From NCBI GenBank assembly GCA_028023455.1, contig JAQFVV010006294.1:4183001-4247000 (forward strand): a stretch of DNA of 64,000 nt. Reading direction: 5' to 3'. A program made the translations under genes and the position numbers. The DNA is from Epiperipatus broadwayi (lineage: Eukaryota > Onychophora > Udeonychophora > Euonychophora > Peripatidae). This document shows, in pieces, positions 1-11,879 of this stretch. How positions within the stretch are numbered: position 1 is the stretch's first letter; each line of letters opens with the position of its first letter. The notes beneath the pieces are model-generated. The model was not told the DNA's origin and did not search any database. It saw only the letters and a program-made list of their open reading frames with translations.

Positions 1-619
1 ATACATTTTTTATTTCTTCATTAATAAAACTTGATATATACTATAATGGAGTGGTGGAAAACATCATTTAAAATAATAAAATTTAAAGATATTAAAATTT
101 AATATTACAAAATATATGTAAGCAATTTTATATATTATAAGAGAGCATGAGACCAAAAGATCTCTCAGAGACCACCCAACTAGATCAGTTAACTCCTTAG
201 AACAATTATAATTAACTATACATCCTCTAGCATTATCAATAAGTCAAAGTATCAAAAAAAAAAAAAATTATTCATCGTCATGAATTATCCATCAATCAAC
301 TAAATCAGCAGTCCATCTTGTGGCTGGATTTGAACAATAAAAAATATAAATTAACAGTCAATCTGGTGACTGGATTGGAAATGAGCATTCTGTAGATCAG
401 GCTAACTATTGAGCCTTTGCCAGTTTGGGGCATTTATTTATACATAATTTGGATACACCAACTAAGTGCCAGTCCATAGAATATACATAACCAGAAAAAT
501 CTAAACAATAATGCTGGGATATTAAAACATGCTGATCATCTTCAATGCTCTGACCACTTAGTGCCATTAATGCACTGGCCAACTATAAAATTAAATTCTA
601 ATAAAGACTAAATTAAAAT

Positions 620-855
620 TAAATAAAGTACAGTGCAGGGACTTTAAAAAATATACTCTTTGTGTCAAAACAGGACATTTATCAACTGAATGCCCCTAAA
701 GCACCTAATACATCCCCATTTATATATTCAGCCCATGCTAATAAAATATAGTGCAGGGACTTTAAAGAATATACACTTCGTGTCAAAACAGGACACTTGT
801 CAACTGAATGTTCCTAAAGCACTAAATATATCCCCATTGATATATTCAGCTCATG
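620..855. repeat. 118-bp tandem duplication
   Basis: Two adjacent copies of a block starting near 'agtgcagggacttta' lie 118 bp apart (632 and 750) and stay recognisable to 'tatattcagc' (723 and 841). They differ by scattered substitutions, so the duplication is not recent. No coding content seen. Confidence 0.8.
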
Positions 856-2890
856 TTCGAATTTAGCTGAAAACATAAGCTCTATTATTGTTATGGTAAC
901 CAAGAGATAATGATGGACTACCAATTTTTAACAATTGAATACAAATTTATTAATAACAATATAAAAAAATGATATTAATGTCTCTAGAATGTGGTTTTAA
1001 AATTAGAAGCCTTCTGATTTTGATTAACATACAATAATAAAAAAATTATCACACTGTGATTAACATATATATGATTTACAATATTCAAGTTATTACATTA
1101 TGATTTACATTATTAATAGTCAAAATTTAAGTTACTATATAGTAATTTACATATAAGTTCCACTAGGTTTACCTAAAACCCATTCGAACACCCAGGCATG
1201 TGGCTTGATATAAAATGAACATGTTAGAATTGACATTTAATAATAAAATAAATGATTAAAATTTAAATATAAGTGTCTATTTGATATACATTGGTATTTG
1301 CAATACAATTGACATATATATACACACATACATGTGTGTACATGTAATTTCTGAACATATTTGACTTGCCATAAAATAAACCTTTCTAGTTGTCACTTTT
1401 AAATTGTCAAGATAATAAATGACATTAATTTTTATAATACATAATAACATATTTAACATACATGTGTGTGCCTATTTAATTGCAGGCACACACTAACATT
1501 TATCTATTTTAATTTGTTACAATATTTTTCTAATTAATTCAATATTGAAAATATATAAAATTCATATATATATATATACATGTGTACATAAAAATATAGC
1601 CGATATGAATAAATTCTATCATAATAGTTTACAGTTCTATTTTTATTTTAATATATATATATCAGTTTATAAGTTCCTTTTTTTTTCTTTAAAAAAAAAA
1701 AAAGTATTATCAATTTTTTTTTTCTTTTAAAAATATAATAGTCAATCTTGGCCGGATTATTGTTGATTGAATAATTAGAAATGTCTTTAAAATTAAAAAT
1801 ATAGATTTTAAATATTTTAATTATTCTCTTGAAAAAGCAATTATAATAGGATCTATTAATTAAATCTTCATTTCTAGATGTTTAACTTAAGCAAAATTGT
1901 TCTTTAAAATATTTTTAATATATAATGTTATTCACCAACCATATATATATATATGTTTATCTGTGCTTCTCTGCATGCATAGATAAACAGCAGAATATGT
2001 ATACCAATTCTTCAAGCTTTCTCTTGGTAAACTTGGTTTTTTTGTTCATCAGAGAAGTATAATCCAGGCTTGTTGTCATCATCAGGAAAAAATATAATTC
2101 AGGTATGGTTGGCTGAGATTGCCAACAAACTGTCTTCTAGAACACATTTGTACAGGCTAATGAATCCATTTTAAGTTGACCCAGTCTTCAAATAAATCAA
2201 AACTCCAATATATAGAACTAGTAGAATGCTCAATGCTGGATCTACTGGTTTGACTTCAGCTAAATCTTCATGGAAGGTATTTTATTTTCATAACCCTCCA
2301 AACACCAATTCTGCTAGCCAACTGCTTCACAAAAATATTAAGACAAAAACTGTCTTCAAAAAAATTACTCTCTAAACTTTTCAGCTAGCCTATTTGGCCA
2401 CTGCTTCTCAAAATATTAAAACCAGACTGAACTTTGCAAAAACTGCTATCCAGACTGAATTAATCTCTCCATCCAAACCTTTTATAGTGTTGGATTGCTA
2501 GGGTGACAACAACATATTGTTTTTAATTTAAAACTATTTTTTCTTATCTTGATTAAAAAGAATTTTTAATCCTTTTGAAAGTAACTTTGAAACTTTTTAT
2601 CAAAGCGCAATTATATACATGTTTTTACTTAGTAATTTATCGATTAATTAAAGATTTTCTAAAATAGATAATAGACAATTTTACAATTATCAGAAAGTAT
2701 GCTTATTTTTAAATTTCAAAATCACAATAATATTGATAATTTATTTAGATTTTTTAAATGTATTTCATAATGAAATTTTGTTTTAAATTCACGACTATTT
2801 AATCCTTTAAAGTCAATATTATTTCAAGTGAAATGTAGAAAATATCTACAAAAAAATTGTCTATATTTATTTCTACTTTTCCTTTGTTTT

Positions 2891-2919
2891 ATATATATAT
2901 ATATGTGTGTGTGTGTGTG
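2891..2919. repeat. Compound (AT)n(GT)n microsatellite
   Basis: An alternating AT run passes directly into a GT run. This compound form is common in animal intergenic DNA. Confidence 0.9.
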
Positions 2920-5294
2920 GACATACGCAATTATGTCACTTTGTGTCATGTAACCCAACCAATTACAATACAATGATATATATTTCTTATTCATTGAGAA
3001 TTAATATTTTATAATAAATTTTACAAGATAAAAAAAAATTATATTTATAAATGAAAATATAAATTAAAAACTTATGTTTTCAAACATATTTCTTATGAAT
3101 TTTATCTTTAAGAAAAGGTAAATTATCACAGTCTAAGAGTAATAAAAAAAACTTGTGAAGGGGAATAAGATAAATTAAGAAGTCTAAAATATAGACTTTA
3201 AACCTCCCCAAAAAATTATGTTAATAAACTCCATAAAGACAATAAGAATACGCCTAAAATTAGCTATATTATTTCAGAACTAATAGCTAAATATTTAATA
3301 TATTTTACTGAAGATGAATTCATGAAGCTGTACATTGGGAAAGCTGCTCAATTTTTTTGTCTTAAAAAAAGTTTAAAATTTTCTCAACTGCACTGCAATT
3401 GGTAAAAAATAGATTAGAGAACTGACTTAATTAACCATATTTTTTTGTGCTTGTGATAAAAATTTCACTGTGGAAAAAGAATTGCTTATGTTATTCCCAT
3501 TAAAGAATACTACAAGTAAAAACAATTTTATGGAAGTATGTAGACTTTTAGAAAAAATTTAACTGTTACTTTCTAAATTAGTGCATGTTATGTGCTGCAG
3601 AGAAAGTATGCATATTCACTATGTAATACATGCTCAAAATTTACAAAAATGGAATATGCAAAATTGCTGTAAAAAGTTTTGGAGACATGTAGTCATCCTG
3701 TCACACACCCTTCTCAATATTAATCTTCCTAATATCACTATGTGATCTAATCATTGCTGTTGCATTTTGATAAATATTCTTCAGAATATAACAATATTCT
3801 AGATCTATATTTTGATAATCCAATGCTTTAATCATTGAAGAAGCTTATAGAATTAAAATGCCTTTTCATAATCTACAAATCCAAAGCATAACAGCTAGTC
3901 ATAAATGTTGGTCTTTCTACAACTTCTCTCAATACTTAGATGTGAACCACTGTGCTAAAACCATTTTTAAATTCAGGTTTGTTCTTTTATTGATTAAAAT
4001 CCAAAGTAGCTGTAATGATACACTTGTATATTTTCCCATAAAAATAATTATTACAAATATAATATAAAATATTTTATATAACATTTTTAATAGCAAAACA
4101 CTTTTAAAAATCAGTTTTAATATATTGCTTAGTTTCTAAAAATGTTTGTAATTAAAATAATTTCACTAAGTTTCTTCTATTAATTTATTTTTGTCTAAAG
4201 ATGTTAATAGGATTTTATTGTCAATTTAAAAAGGTCACACCTATACTCTTCTAATATTTTAATTATCTTTTAACTTGAATAAAATGAAAGGAATTTAAAA
4301 ACAAAAACTTGAAAGAAAAGAAAAATCTTTTTAAACATAGAGTTATGAAGAAAATTGTAATTGAAAATATGCAAAAGATATACTAGCTATGTGATAGCAT
4401 AGGTGATATGGCGGCTATTGCAGTCATATTATATGTACATACATTTATAATTTAAAAATTAATATAGAATTTAATTCTTAATAATTAATAAAAATAGAAA
4501 ATACTTGTGTATTTGAAATCAAGCAAAAAAATTTTTAAAAATATTTTTTTGTATATATTTCATCATTGAGTTATTTTATTTTCCATTTATCAACTAACTG
4601 AATTAAAAAACAGAGTTTACAATTTTTTTTTTTTTAAAAGCTACATTCCCCGTAATACGACACACAATAGACCATTACTGATAATAGAAAAAAATTGCTA
4701 TAGAAGCAAATTTTTTGTATGATTTAACTTAATTTAAGATTATTATTAAAAAAATTTTAAAGTGCTAAAAGCAAATTACTTTTTTGTGTCTGTGTTTCAT
4801 TTTAATTTAGCGAAGATCTTTCACCCCTCTCTTTATAAATGAGTTTAAAGAAGAGGAAATTAAAGTATGTAATATACATGTCAGTGAGAATTTTTTAATA
4901 CTGAAAGATAGAAAAATAATACTATACTTGAGTAGTTTAATTATACATATATGTATTAAAATTAGATATATGCACACTTTTTGCAAATAAGAGATTGATA
5001 GAAACTGATAATAATAAAATGTACAAGATATCAAGTAATGTTAAGTTGATTATTATAATTTCAAGCACATGGATCCCTGCAATCAAGCAGCTTAAATGTA
5101 AATTATTCAAATTTTGTTTTAGGTTTACTTTTTTTTTACTTTTTAGATAATGGATACTTGAATCAATGGATGTTACTGCCCCATTGTATATCAATATTGT
5201 ATAATAGTACATTTAATATTTCAATCTGGAATGCCTTTATTAATTACAGGCTTAGTTATTCTACTAATTTATATGCAACATTTAAGAATTAAAC

Positions 5295-5510
5295 TAAATA
5301 TATAAAATCCACATTCCTCCTTTTTCTTTTTAAAAACTTGTTTAGTCAAACTATAATTTTATTTTTCCTCCATACAACATTTCAACTATATTCTGTAGTC
5401 ATTATCAAGTTTCCTTAAACAAAATATAAAAAAATAAAAATAACACAAATAAATAAAATATTAATACATCCCAAATATATATAATATTCAAATAAAACCA
5501 CAATATATAT
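5295..5510 (-). repeat. PLE-1 left inverted arm
   Basis: Reverse complement of 5893-6123 with a few substitutions. It carries the hairpin also seen at 6018-6034 and the shared polyA-like tail. It abuts the truncated endonuclease frame at about 5511. Confidence 0.85.
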
Positions 5511-5511
5511 A

Positions 5512-5727
5512 GGAACAAGTAAGAATAAATTAGAGACTAAATTAAGGCAGCATTTATAAGATAAAAAATCTGCTATATATATTCATAAAAAGGAATTTAA
5601 ACATGAAAATTTTGATATAAAGCCATTGAAATGTGTGAAAAAATTTAGAGAGAAAATAAAAAAAGAGGAAGCATATATTGATCAGTATAAACCAGTATTA
5701 AATAGAATGTTAATAAATAAAGATTAA
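5512..5727 (+). pseudogene. GIY-YIG endonuclease remnant of PLE-1
   Basis: The plus-strand frame begins at the residues GTSKNKL, continues with QHL, DK, YIH, FKH and KP.LNRM blocks, and stops with TAA at 5725-5727. The same blocks in the same order occur in the complete domain at 27395-27685. In PLEs this C-terminal domain is thought to nick the target DNA. Here the N-terminal GIY and YIG strands are missing because the frame starts at the junction with the inverted arm, and one in-frame stop interrupts the QHL-DK region. It cannot encode an active nuclease. The similarity to PLE-2 is direct; function is by family. Confidence 0.75.
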
Positions 5728-5892
5728 AAAAATAAGACAATATAGGAATAAAAAGTTATTAAAAATGAATGTTAATGAGCAAAGATTTAGAGGATAATAA
5801 AATTATATAAAAAGAATATTAAATCATAAAGGTATTTTAAAAGAAATAGTCAAATATAGGAAAGGAGGTAAATACTTATATTTGTAGATGTA

Positions 5893-6123
5893 ATAATATT
5901 GTGATTTTATTTGAATATTATATATATTTGTGATGTATTAATATTTTATTTGTGTTATTATTTTTATGTTTTTTATTTTTTTATATTTTTATTTTTTATT
6001 TAAGGAAACTTGATAATGACTACAGAATGTAGTTGAAACGTTGTATGGAGGAAAAATAAAATTATAGTTTGAATAAACAAGTTTTTAAAAAGAAAAAGGA
6101 GGAAAGTGGATTTTATATATTTA
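5893..6123 (+). repeat. PLE-1 3' terminal repeat with hammerhead-like hairpin
   Basis: Right arm of the inverted pair, downstream of the endonuclease stop. At 6010-6044 it holds a 7-bp stem (GACUACA / UGUAGUU, loop GAA) followed at once by GAAAC and ACGU. This is the layout of a type I hammerhead in PLE terminal repeats. The expected CUGAUGA core reads UUGAUAA, with changes at two essential bases, so this copy should not cleave. Confidence 0.55.
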
Positions 6124-8416
6124 TTATCATGGAGCTATAATTTAAAAAAAAAAAAAGGAAGTGAAAAGTTGTGTATATAAGAATTAAACTAATATTATCA
6201 AAACCAATAATGGGAAGATAATATGTTCTTTCTTCTAAAGACATTAACTATATATAATTTCTGTTAAACAATTTTTGTAATATTTATACGATTATTTTGT
6301 AAAAAGTCATTTTGTATGTATATTATTACAATTTAATATTATTTCATTATTAGAGCAATCTTGATTCTTTATATTTTTAATTTAACATTTTATCAATGAT
6401 GTTGGGATCTTATGTTTTTACCAATTAGGTTGTGAAAATGAAATTAACATTTGGGTGTGCGTGAGTAAAATTAGTCACTATATATGTTGACCAATCAATT
6501 TTCTAAAATGATGGACTGTTTCCATTGAAACAAAATCTGGAAAGTATAATTAGATAGGTAATGAGATAATAAACCGATTGTTCATTAACAATATTAACAA
6601 TAGTCTGATGCATGTGCTTTCCAAGGTCTAGATGTTTTTTTTTTTCATGTGTCATAGCATCGGCCTGGAAGCGAAACTGGGACAACTGCTTGAAAAGCAG
6701 CTGTGCTGACCACTCGATCACCAATGCTAGATTTACTAATGCAACATTTTAAAATGCACAATTCTTTATATATATAGCTTTAGCATTTCTTTCCAATACA
6801 AAAACTGGCAATCCAATAAAAGGCACAAATTAGCTCTATCTAAAGCTATTAATATAGACACCATATACATACATTTATATCACAATATATATACGAAACT
6901 GCAGTCCCCAATAAGTATTGATAGCAATATATAAATTATTGGTTAATGTAGTTATGATATTGAGAAAAAAAATCAGAATAATGAATTTGAGCACATATAT
7001 ATTATACCACTTACATATGTATGGTACAATAGTATTGGCATTTGAAAACCTCAAATATTTTTTTTTGTTTGTTATTTCTTTTTCAAAATTAATATAACTT
7101 TTTTTTTTATACACAATGAAGATTTTTTTTTTTTTAAACAAAAAAAAGAATAAAAACACATTCACATTTCTAATCAAAATAAAATCTGAAGGCAAGTAAT
7201 TTTAATTATAGAAAAAAAAATGCTAATTGCCTTTAATTAAATATTGCCACTGAGGGGGTTATCAGAAATGGACTTTGCAAGTCAAAATTTCAAAGGAATG
7301 TTAAAAAGTAAATTTGATACAAAAGACAAAAGTGAGAAGAGAATCTGTGCAGTAGACGAAAACTGAGAGAATATAAAAGAGAAAAGATTGTTGGAGAGAG
7401 AACTGTTCTTTTTTTTTTTTATTTTATTATGGGAGAGCCATGTTTCATCAGAGATTTACTTGTGTGTTGAACTATCACGCTATGTTCTGAGTAGAAGCAG
7501 AGCGTCTGCCGATATGTCTTTTCCATATTAAATCCAAACTAATGCCCTAATTAGAACCATCGTCTTTCTAACCAGAAGCCAAATAACTATGCCAGAACAG
7601 AACCCATATTCTGAACTGTTTTCTTCAGACACCAAAACCATGCATGGTAACTTATTAAGTAATATCTCCACTACAAAGAAACTTACTGGTAAGATCAATC
7701 ATTATACTATATGAGAATGTTTAACATAACCTGAGTGAACTCATTGTTAAAAAATAAAGATACTAAACCAAAAAAAAAAAAGTTTGAAAAGTGAATAGAT
7801 TCCCGATAAAGTAACTGATTATGTTAAATTAATAGTTCATCTAAAATGTTATTTACTTGCGTAATGTATATCATATAGATTTGGTAAATCATTTTTTATG
7901 ATATAATCTGTGCATTGTAGATCTATTTGTTTTTTTATTATTATTCAGTTATGCCAACTAACTAATTTTAGAGTATCTATTTTTTCGAATTAATTGAATA
8001 GTTACATTTTATAAATCACCCCGGGTCAATGGGTTATATATATAACCCTGGCGCCGACTAAATAAATAAAAAAACTGATGCGGTGAGCAATTAAATAAGA
8101 CAAAACCAAACTGCTAATGAATTAGGCGAGTTAATCTGGAAATGTAGTTACGTTTCTGTGAAGCTTTCTAATAACCAGAATGAATAAATGCAGATGTAAC
8201 TTGATTAATAAATACTTTAGAAATTTATGATGTATAAAGGCTAAAATGATATAACTTGATTAATTACTGATCACAATAAATCTTTATATGGGATTAGAAG
8301 TTACAATTAAAAATAGACTAAAGAAATATAGACTGACTTTACTTTGTATAAGAAATGACAAGGTTGCATATTGTCCCTCTATCTATTAAACTTATTTAAT
8401 GAAAATAAAATTAGAG
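6124..8416. other. AT-rich stretch with one SINE fragment
   Basis: No recognisable gene. Contents include a SINE fragment (6620-6722), long A/T runs, and an 18-bp perfect palindrome GGGTTATATATATAACCC at 8031-8048 beside a short GC-rich patch ('ccccgggtc', 'ggcgccgac') that stands out from its surroundings. ORFs here are low-complexity. Confidence 0.5.
6620..6722 (-). repeat. tRNA-derived SINE fragment
   Basis: On the minus strand the sequence opens with a tRNA-like head: an A-box-like 'gtgatcgagtggtcagcac', an anticodon-like hairpin with a TTTTCAA loop, and a B-box-like 'gtttcgcttcc'. It is followed by 'cgatgctatgacacatg' and an A run. A shorter copy of the same tail motif plus A run lies at 45250-45290. 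The head is too divergent and lacks the acceptor stem needed for a tRNA gene. Pol III-derived retroposon is the simplest reading. Confidence 0.6.
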
Positions 8417-8500
8417 CAGAGATGGGAACATTTTTTCTGTCAAGGGCCATTTGGATATTTATAATCTCATTCATGGTCCACACAAAATTATAGATTTAAA
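8417..8500 (+). mobile_element. Possible hAT-like terminal sequence
   Basis: The sequence starts with CAGAGATGGGAACATTTTTT and contains 'aagggccatttgg'. hAT-family termini often begin CAGRG and carry a GGGCC block shortly after. No matching opposite terminus or 8-bp target duplication was found, and nothing like a transposase was recognised downstream. Weak call. Confidence 0.2.
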
Positions 8501-10071
8501 AATTGGCCTAATATATTTGACCAAAAATTTAATGAATTTACCTCTAATCATTAAAAATGGATTATCTTTCCAACTGGCAGGTCAATTTCAATTTGCCCCT
8601 TTTAAACAAGGACCATAATTTTTTTGTAAATTAAAAATTAAAATAACATGATTATTATTGATAAATGTTCCATATTTAATGACAATTTTTTCCAATCTGC
8701 CTTGAATTTATCTTCACGACAGGATGCAGACATTTTATAAACTTCCCTTCAGAAAATAGTTTTGAATTTTCTTTTTTTTTAAATAACTTGTTCTCACAGA
8801 ATGTGTTGATCCATTTCTTTTCAAAAGCATAATTTTCTGTGTAAATCTTACTTCGTAAAGCCATTCTAATAAAAATTTTAACAAAATGCAAAATAACAGT
8901 AAAATGAAGTAAAATTTGAATTTTATTTTTGCTAGTTATATGTTTGTCTGTGAAAATTACTTTAAAAACAAACAAATTGCTCTTAGCATCATTGATTAAA
9001 TCCAAAGTCGACCAAACAATATAAATAATTTGTTAGAATATTGCATCTCTGATAATTAGTGAACAAGAAAAACAGAATGGATTTGACAAAGTAGATTTTG
9101 ATAAGAAGATCAGCAAAATTGATAATAAAAATATATAAGTTGGAAGTTTTTGTTCCCTGGATCAGTAATCAATATCAAGGGATCTAAATTTTTTTTGCAA
9201 ATCTTAGACTGAGTTGCAACGATAAATCTGAAAAAGATTTTTAAATATAGAAACATATCTTTAAAAAAAAAAAACATTAGCAGAATTGTTCAAGCTATGA
9301 ACCTTCTTATGATGCACTCTAGGGATGAAAACATTGGACAAAGAAAAAACAAAAAACAAAGGGAAAGTACTGAAATTTATAAACTGTGATGCTGGGAGAT
9401 TTTGAAAATACCATAATGAATATTTGATCGGCTCATATCTGAATTCTTACTTGAAGAAAAGTAGGTAACAATTGGAAAGATTGATGATGAAAGAAAATAA
9501 TCAGCAATAAGATGGATGGATTCCAACAGAACAATATACCTTTGGGTCCTCTGAAATATCAAATAAATGATAGATCATTTTAAAAGAAATATTATTTATA
9601 TTATCACCATGAATCAATGTGGACTTGACCGCATCCAATAATAACTCCGTAAACAATAGAATAAATCATACTTCATTTAATCATTTTGTTAATTAGTCAT
9701 TACTATTTTGTTTTACTAAATTATTATAACAATTATGCATGTAAAATCAAAATAATAAAATTTGTATTTATCATTATAACATTTTGGTTTGTTTTTTCTT
9801 TTTGAATTGAAAGTACCACAAACCTTTTTCTTACAAGAAGTAGTTCCAATATCTCTAGAATTTTAAATTTTGAACATTAAAAATGATCACTTAATTTTGA
9901 TCACCATAAGATCTTAAAAGAAAACAAATTGAATACATTTACTATTTTAAAAATGTAGTTCATTATTTATCCTCCTCGTAAATTTTATACTACGTATTAT
10001 GCTAACATTTAGACAATTATATCATTACTTTTTATCATGAACTACTCTTTTTGAAAATAATTGATGATTTG
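8501..10071. other. AT-rich stretch, no gene recognised
   Basis: Two minus-strand frames (8676-9005, 9377-9562) are open but match nothing I recognise. The second, read in another frame, contains the short run VYCSVGIHPSYC, which resembles a TatD-type strand but stops immediately. The stretch is otherwise A/T-rich DNA with poly-A and poly-T runs. Confidence 0.4.
10063..10071. repeat. Left target-site duplication GATGATTTG
   Basis: The nine bases directly outside the left inverted repeat are repeated exactly at 11171-11179, directly outside the right one. This is the expected footprint of DNA-transposon insertion. Confidence 0.75.
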
Positions 10072-10395
10072 GTAATTATAACGTAATCAGGCTTGGCCAC
10101 TTGATGGCATTATTGGCAGTCAAAAACAATACAATACAATGTTTGGGACCACGTTATATTTTTAAATCGAATCGCTGGGTTTTTTTTTTTTTGGTTATTA
10201 ATTTATTGATTGCTATAACTTTTTTTCATGCCTTTTTATTAAAAAAGTTGTTTAATTTTAATTTTGTATTTAATAAACGACAACCTTTTTTTTTATTTTT
10301 AAATCGCTGTTTTTGGACAAAGCTGCTACTCTGCGATGTCTATTTAGTGATGTCTTTCACTTAATTATTGCTTTCAACATAACAAAACAACTGTG

Positions 10396-10469
10396 TAGGG
10401 TTAGGTTTAGTTTTAGGGTTAGGTTTAGGGTTAGTTTTAGGGTTAGTTAGGGTTAGGTTTAGGGTTAGT
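10396..10469 (+). repeat. Interstitial degenerate telomere-like repeats
   Basis: A run of TAGGGT, TAGGTT and TAGTTT hexamer variants, close to the TTAGGG telomere unit of most animals. It sits inside a transposon with a target duplication, so it probably spread with the element and does not mark a chromosome fusion. Confidence 0.85.
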
Positions 10470-10591
10470 GTTCTGTTGTTTGTAATGCTAAAATAAAAGA
10501 TATCAAAATCATAATAGTAGTCGGACAAAAGAAACTCAAACTTTTTTAAACAACAACAAACACATATAAATGTCTTATTTACTTATTAAAC

Positions 10592-10870
10592 ATGTTTATA
10601 ATATGTGCTTTCTATGAAATTTACAAAAAATCGTGTATATTTTTATTGGACAGCAAAAATACTCGGCTTCTGTTGTCGGCAACTGCGGAAAAAGTTGATT
10701 GCTATCCATTTTATCAACTACGTGGTATTTCACGTGAAAACGAGATTTCGCATGCAATATTGACCGAATTCTTTTTTACCTACCCTCGGCAAGCTTTTAC
10801 ACCTTACACATTCTCTAAACAAGGGTGTGGCCATTTAGAAAATTACTATAAATTCATGTTTATTAAATAA
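10592..10870 (+). CDS. Unrecognised ORF inside the transposon
   Basis: A 92-codon frame with mixed composition, unlike the low-complexity ORFs around it. It has the stretch LLLSATAEKVDCYPFYQLRG and a TYPRQAFTPYTFSKQGCGH region near the C-terminus, including two cysteines and two histidines. I see no DDE transposase, zinc-finger or other known motif. It may be a fragment of an ancestral transposase or a chance frame in a less AT-rich element. Function unknown. Confidence 0.25.
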   Translation: MFIICAFYEIYKKSCIFLLDSKNTRLLLSATAEKVDCYPFYQLRGISRENEISHAILTEFFFTYPRQAFTPYTFSKQGCGHLENYYKFMFIK

Positions 10871-11170
10871 ATTATAAATACAAATATTGTGTAACGTATA
10901 TTATAAAAATTTGACTAATCCAACTAAACACATATATATCAAACTGTAAACGAAAGATAAGTGTGTGTGTGTGGATTCACAATATCTGTCGCGAAGCAGA
11001 AATAGGCCGTATTATTCCTGCGTTACGCATCATAAACGGCCTTCTAATGGCTAAGACAAACATAGATGTTTTCTATAGCCGTAAGTCAGGCCTTGTAAAC
11101 GGCATTTGTTAGGCATTTTGGCAAGCCAGAACGCCATCCAGTGGCCAAGCCCGATTACGTTATAAGTATC

Positions 11171-11179
11171 GATGATTTG
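11171..11179. repeat. Right target-site duplication GATGATTTG
   Basis: Exact copy of the bases at 10063-10071, immediately outside the right inverted repeat. Confidence 0.75.
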
Positions 11180-11879
11180 TATTGCATTCTTCAATACGTA
11201 TTTAATTAGAACTTAGAAATAAACTATAATAATAATATTTGTAATTTATAATGATTTTTTTAATTTTATTAGATGACTTTTAAAAATAGCTTAATAATGG
11301 GGGGGGGGGGGGAATTATTTATTGACACTATTAAAACTATAGGCATTAAATATAATTAATCTAAATCATTTACCTGAGTTGCCTTGTCTGATACTATCTG
11401 CCGAACTTTAGTTATTATATTTTCGCAAGTCTGGCAAATGTCATTCTATTCAATAAAATAATAATATATTATAATACATTTATAAGATAATTTTAAAACC
11501 AATATTAAAACTTCATAATCTTACTGTATCTTTTGTTTTGGTTGATGACCATACTGTCTGACTACAGTGCTTTATAGCATTGCATTCTTTCGCTGATTTA
11601 ATATCCTGGCACCAATAAGTCGGTCCCCATGCACAATTATCTTTTGATAAAGTGCCTAATACACCTAAAATTAATTTATTATTTAATAGAATGAATTAAT
11701 ACATAACTAAACGACAGTATAAAAAAAAAAAAATAGTTTTATCAAAACTAAAAAAAAAAGTTTTTGACCAAACCTCAATTTTCAAGTCTCGAAGAATAAA
11801 AGAATAAAAAGTTGAAAATGAATTTTACTTAAATTATACAACCAAACCATCAACTATAAATAAATTCACATACATCACA
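11180..11879. other. AT-rich stretch with a G14 run
   Basis: No gene seen. It contains an uninterrupted run of 14 G on the plus strand at 11299-11312, unusual in this AT-rich DNA, and ordinary A/T-rich sequence. Confidence 0.6.

Larger units (their letters stand above)
1..5294. other. AT-rich non-coding stretch, no gene seen
   Basis: No open frame in this stretch resembles a known protein; the short ORFs are low-complexity. It holds short A/T runs, TA/TG microsatellites (about 1570-1580 and 2891-2919), a 118-bp tandem duplication at 620-855 and a weak duplication near 305-385 with a repeated 'ctggatt' block. Nothing resembles a tRNA, rRNA or splice-bounded conserved exon. Confidence 0.6.
5295..6123 (+). 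mobile_element. PLE-1: truncated Penelope-like element with inverted terminal copies
   Basis: Two arms, 5295-5510 and 5893-6123, are inverted copies of each other, with matching blocks such as 'aaacttgtt', 'cctccata' and 'tgtagtcattatcaag'. Between them lies the 3' half of a GIY-YIG endonuclease frame and its 3' UTR. A 5'-truncated PLE joined to an inverted copy of its own terminal region (pLTR) is characteristic of Penelope-like retroelements. The shared 3' tail 'caagtttttaaaaa' also ends PLE-2 near 27,950, so both belong to one family. No RT domain remains. The family match to PLE-2 and the inverted arms are seen directly; the PLE assignment rests on the endonuclease type and this architecture. 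Confidence 0.8.
10072..11170. mobile_element. 1.1-kb DNA transposon with terminal inverted repeats
   Basis: The two ends are inverted copies: the left reads GTAATTATAACGTAATCAGG and the right, reverse-complemented, GATACTTATAACGTAATCGG. They continue to match through 'gcttggccact' and 'gatggc', about 40-50 bp in all. The flanks carry a perfect 9-bp direct repeat. A 9-bp duplication is usual for Mutator-like elements and possible for Merlin; hAT and P give 8 bp. Two internal plus-strand frames (10101-10364 and 10592-10870) are open; neither matches a transposase I know, and the second is not low-complexity. The element is most likely non-autonomous. It also holds telomere-like repeats at 10396-10469. 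Superfamily is unresolved. Confidence 0.75.

Noticed and set aside
6620-6722. tRNA gene
   Set aside because: Box-like motifs exist, but the acceptor stem and a proper T-arm are missing and an A-rich tail follows, so a SINE fits better. The same reasoning applies at 24536, 26920, 41690 and 44836.
9377-9562. TatD-nuclease-like string VYCSVGIHPSYC after a splice-acceptor-like TTTCAG (minus strand)
   Set aside because: Only about 12 residues, an immediate stop, and no neighbouring TatD motifs. Chance or a very old pseudo-exon; not enough to annotate.
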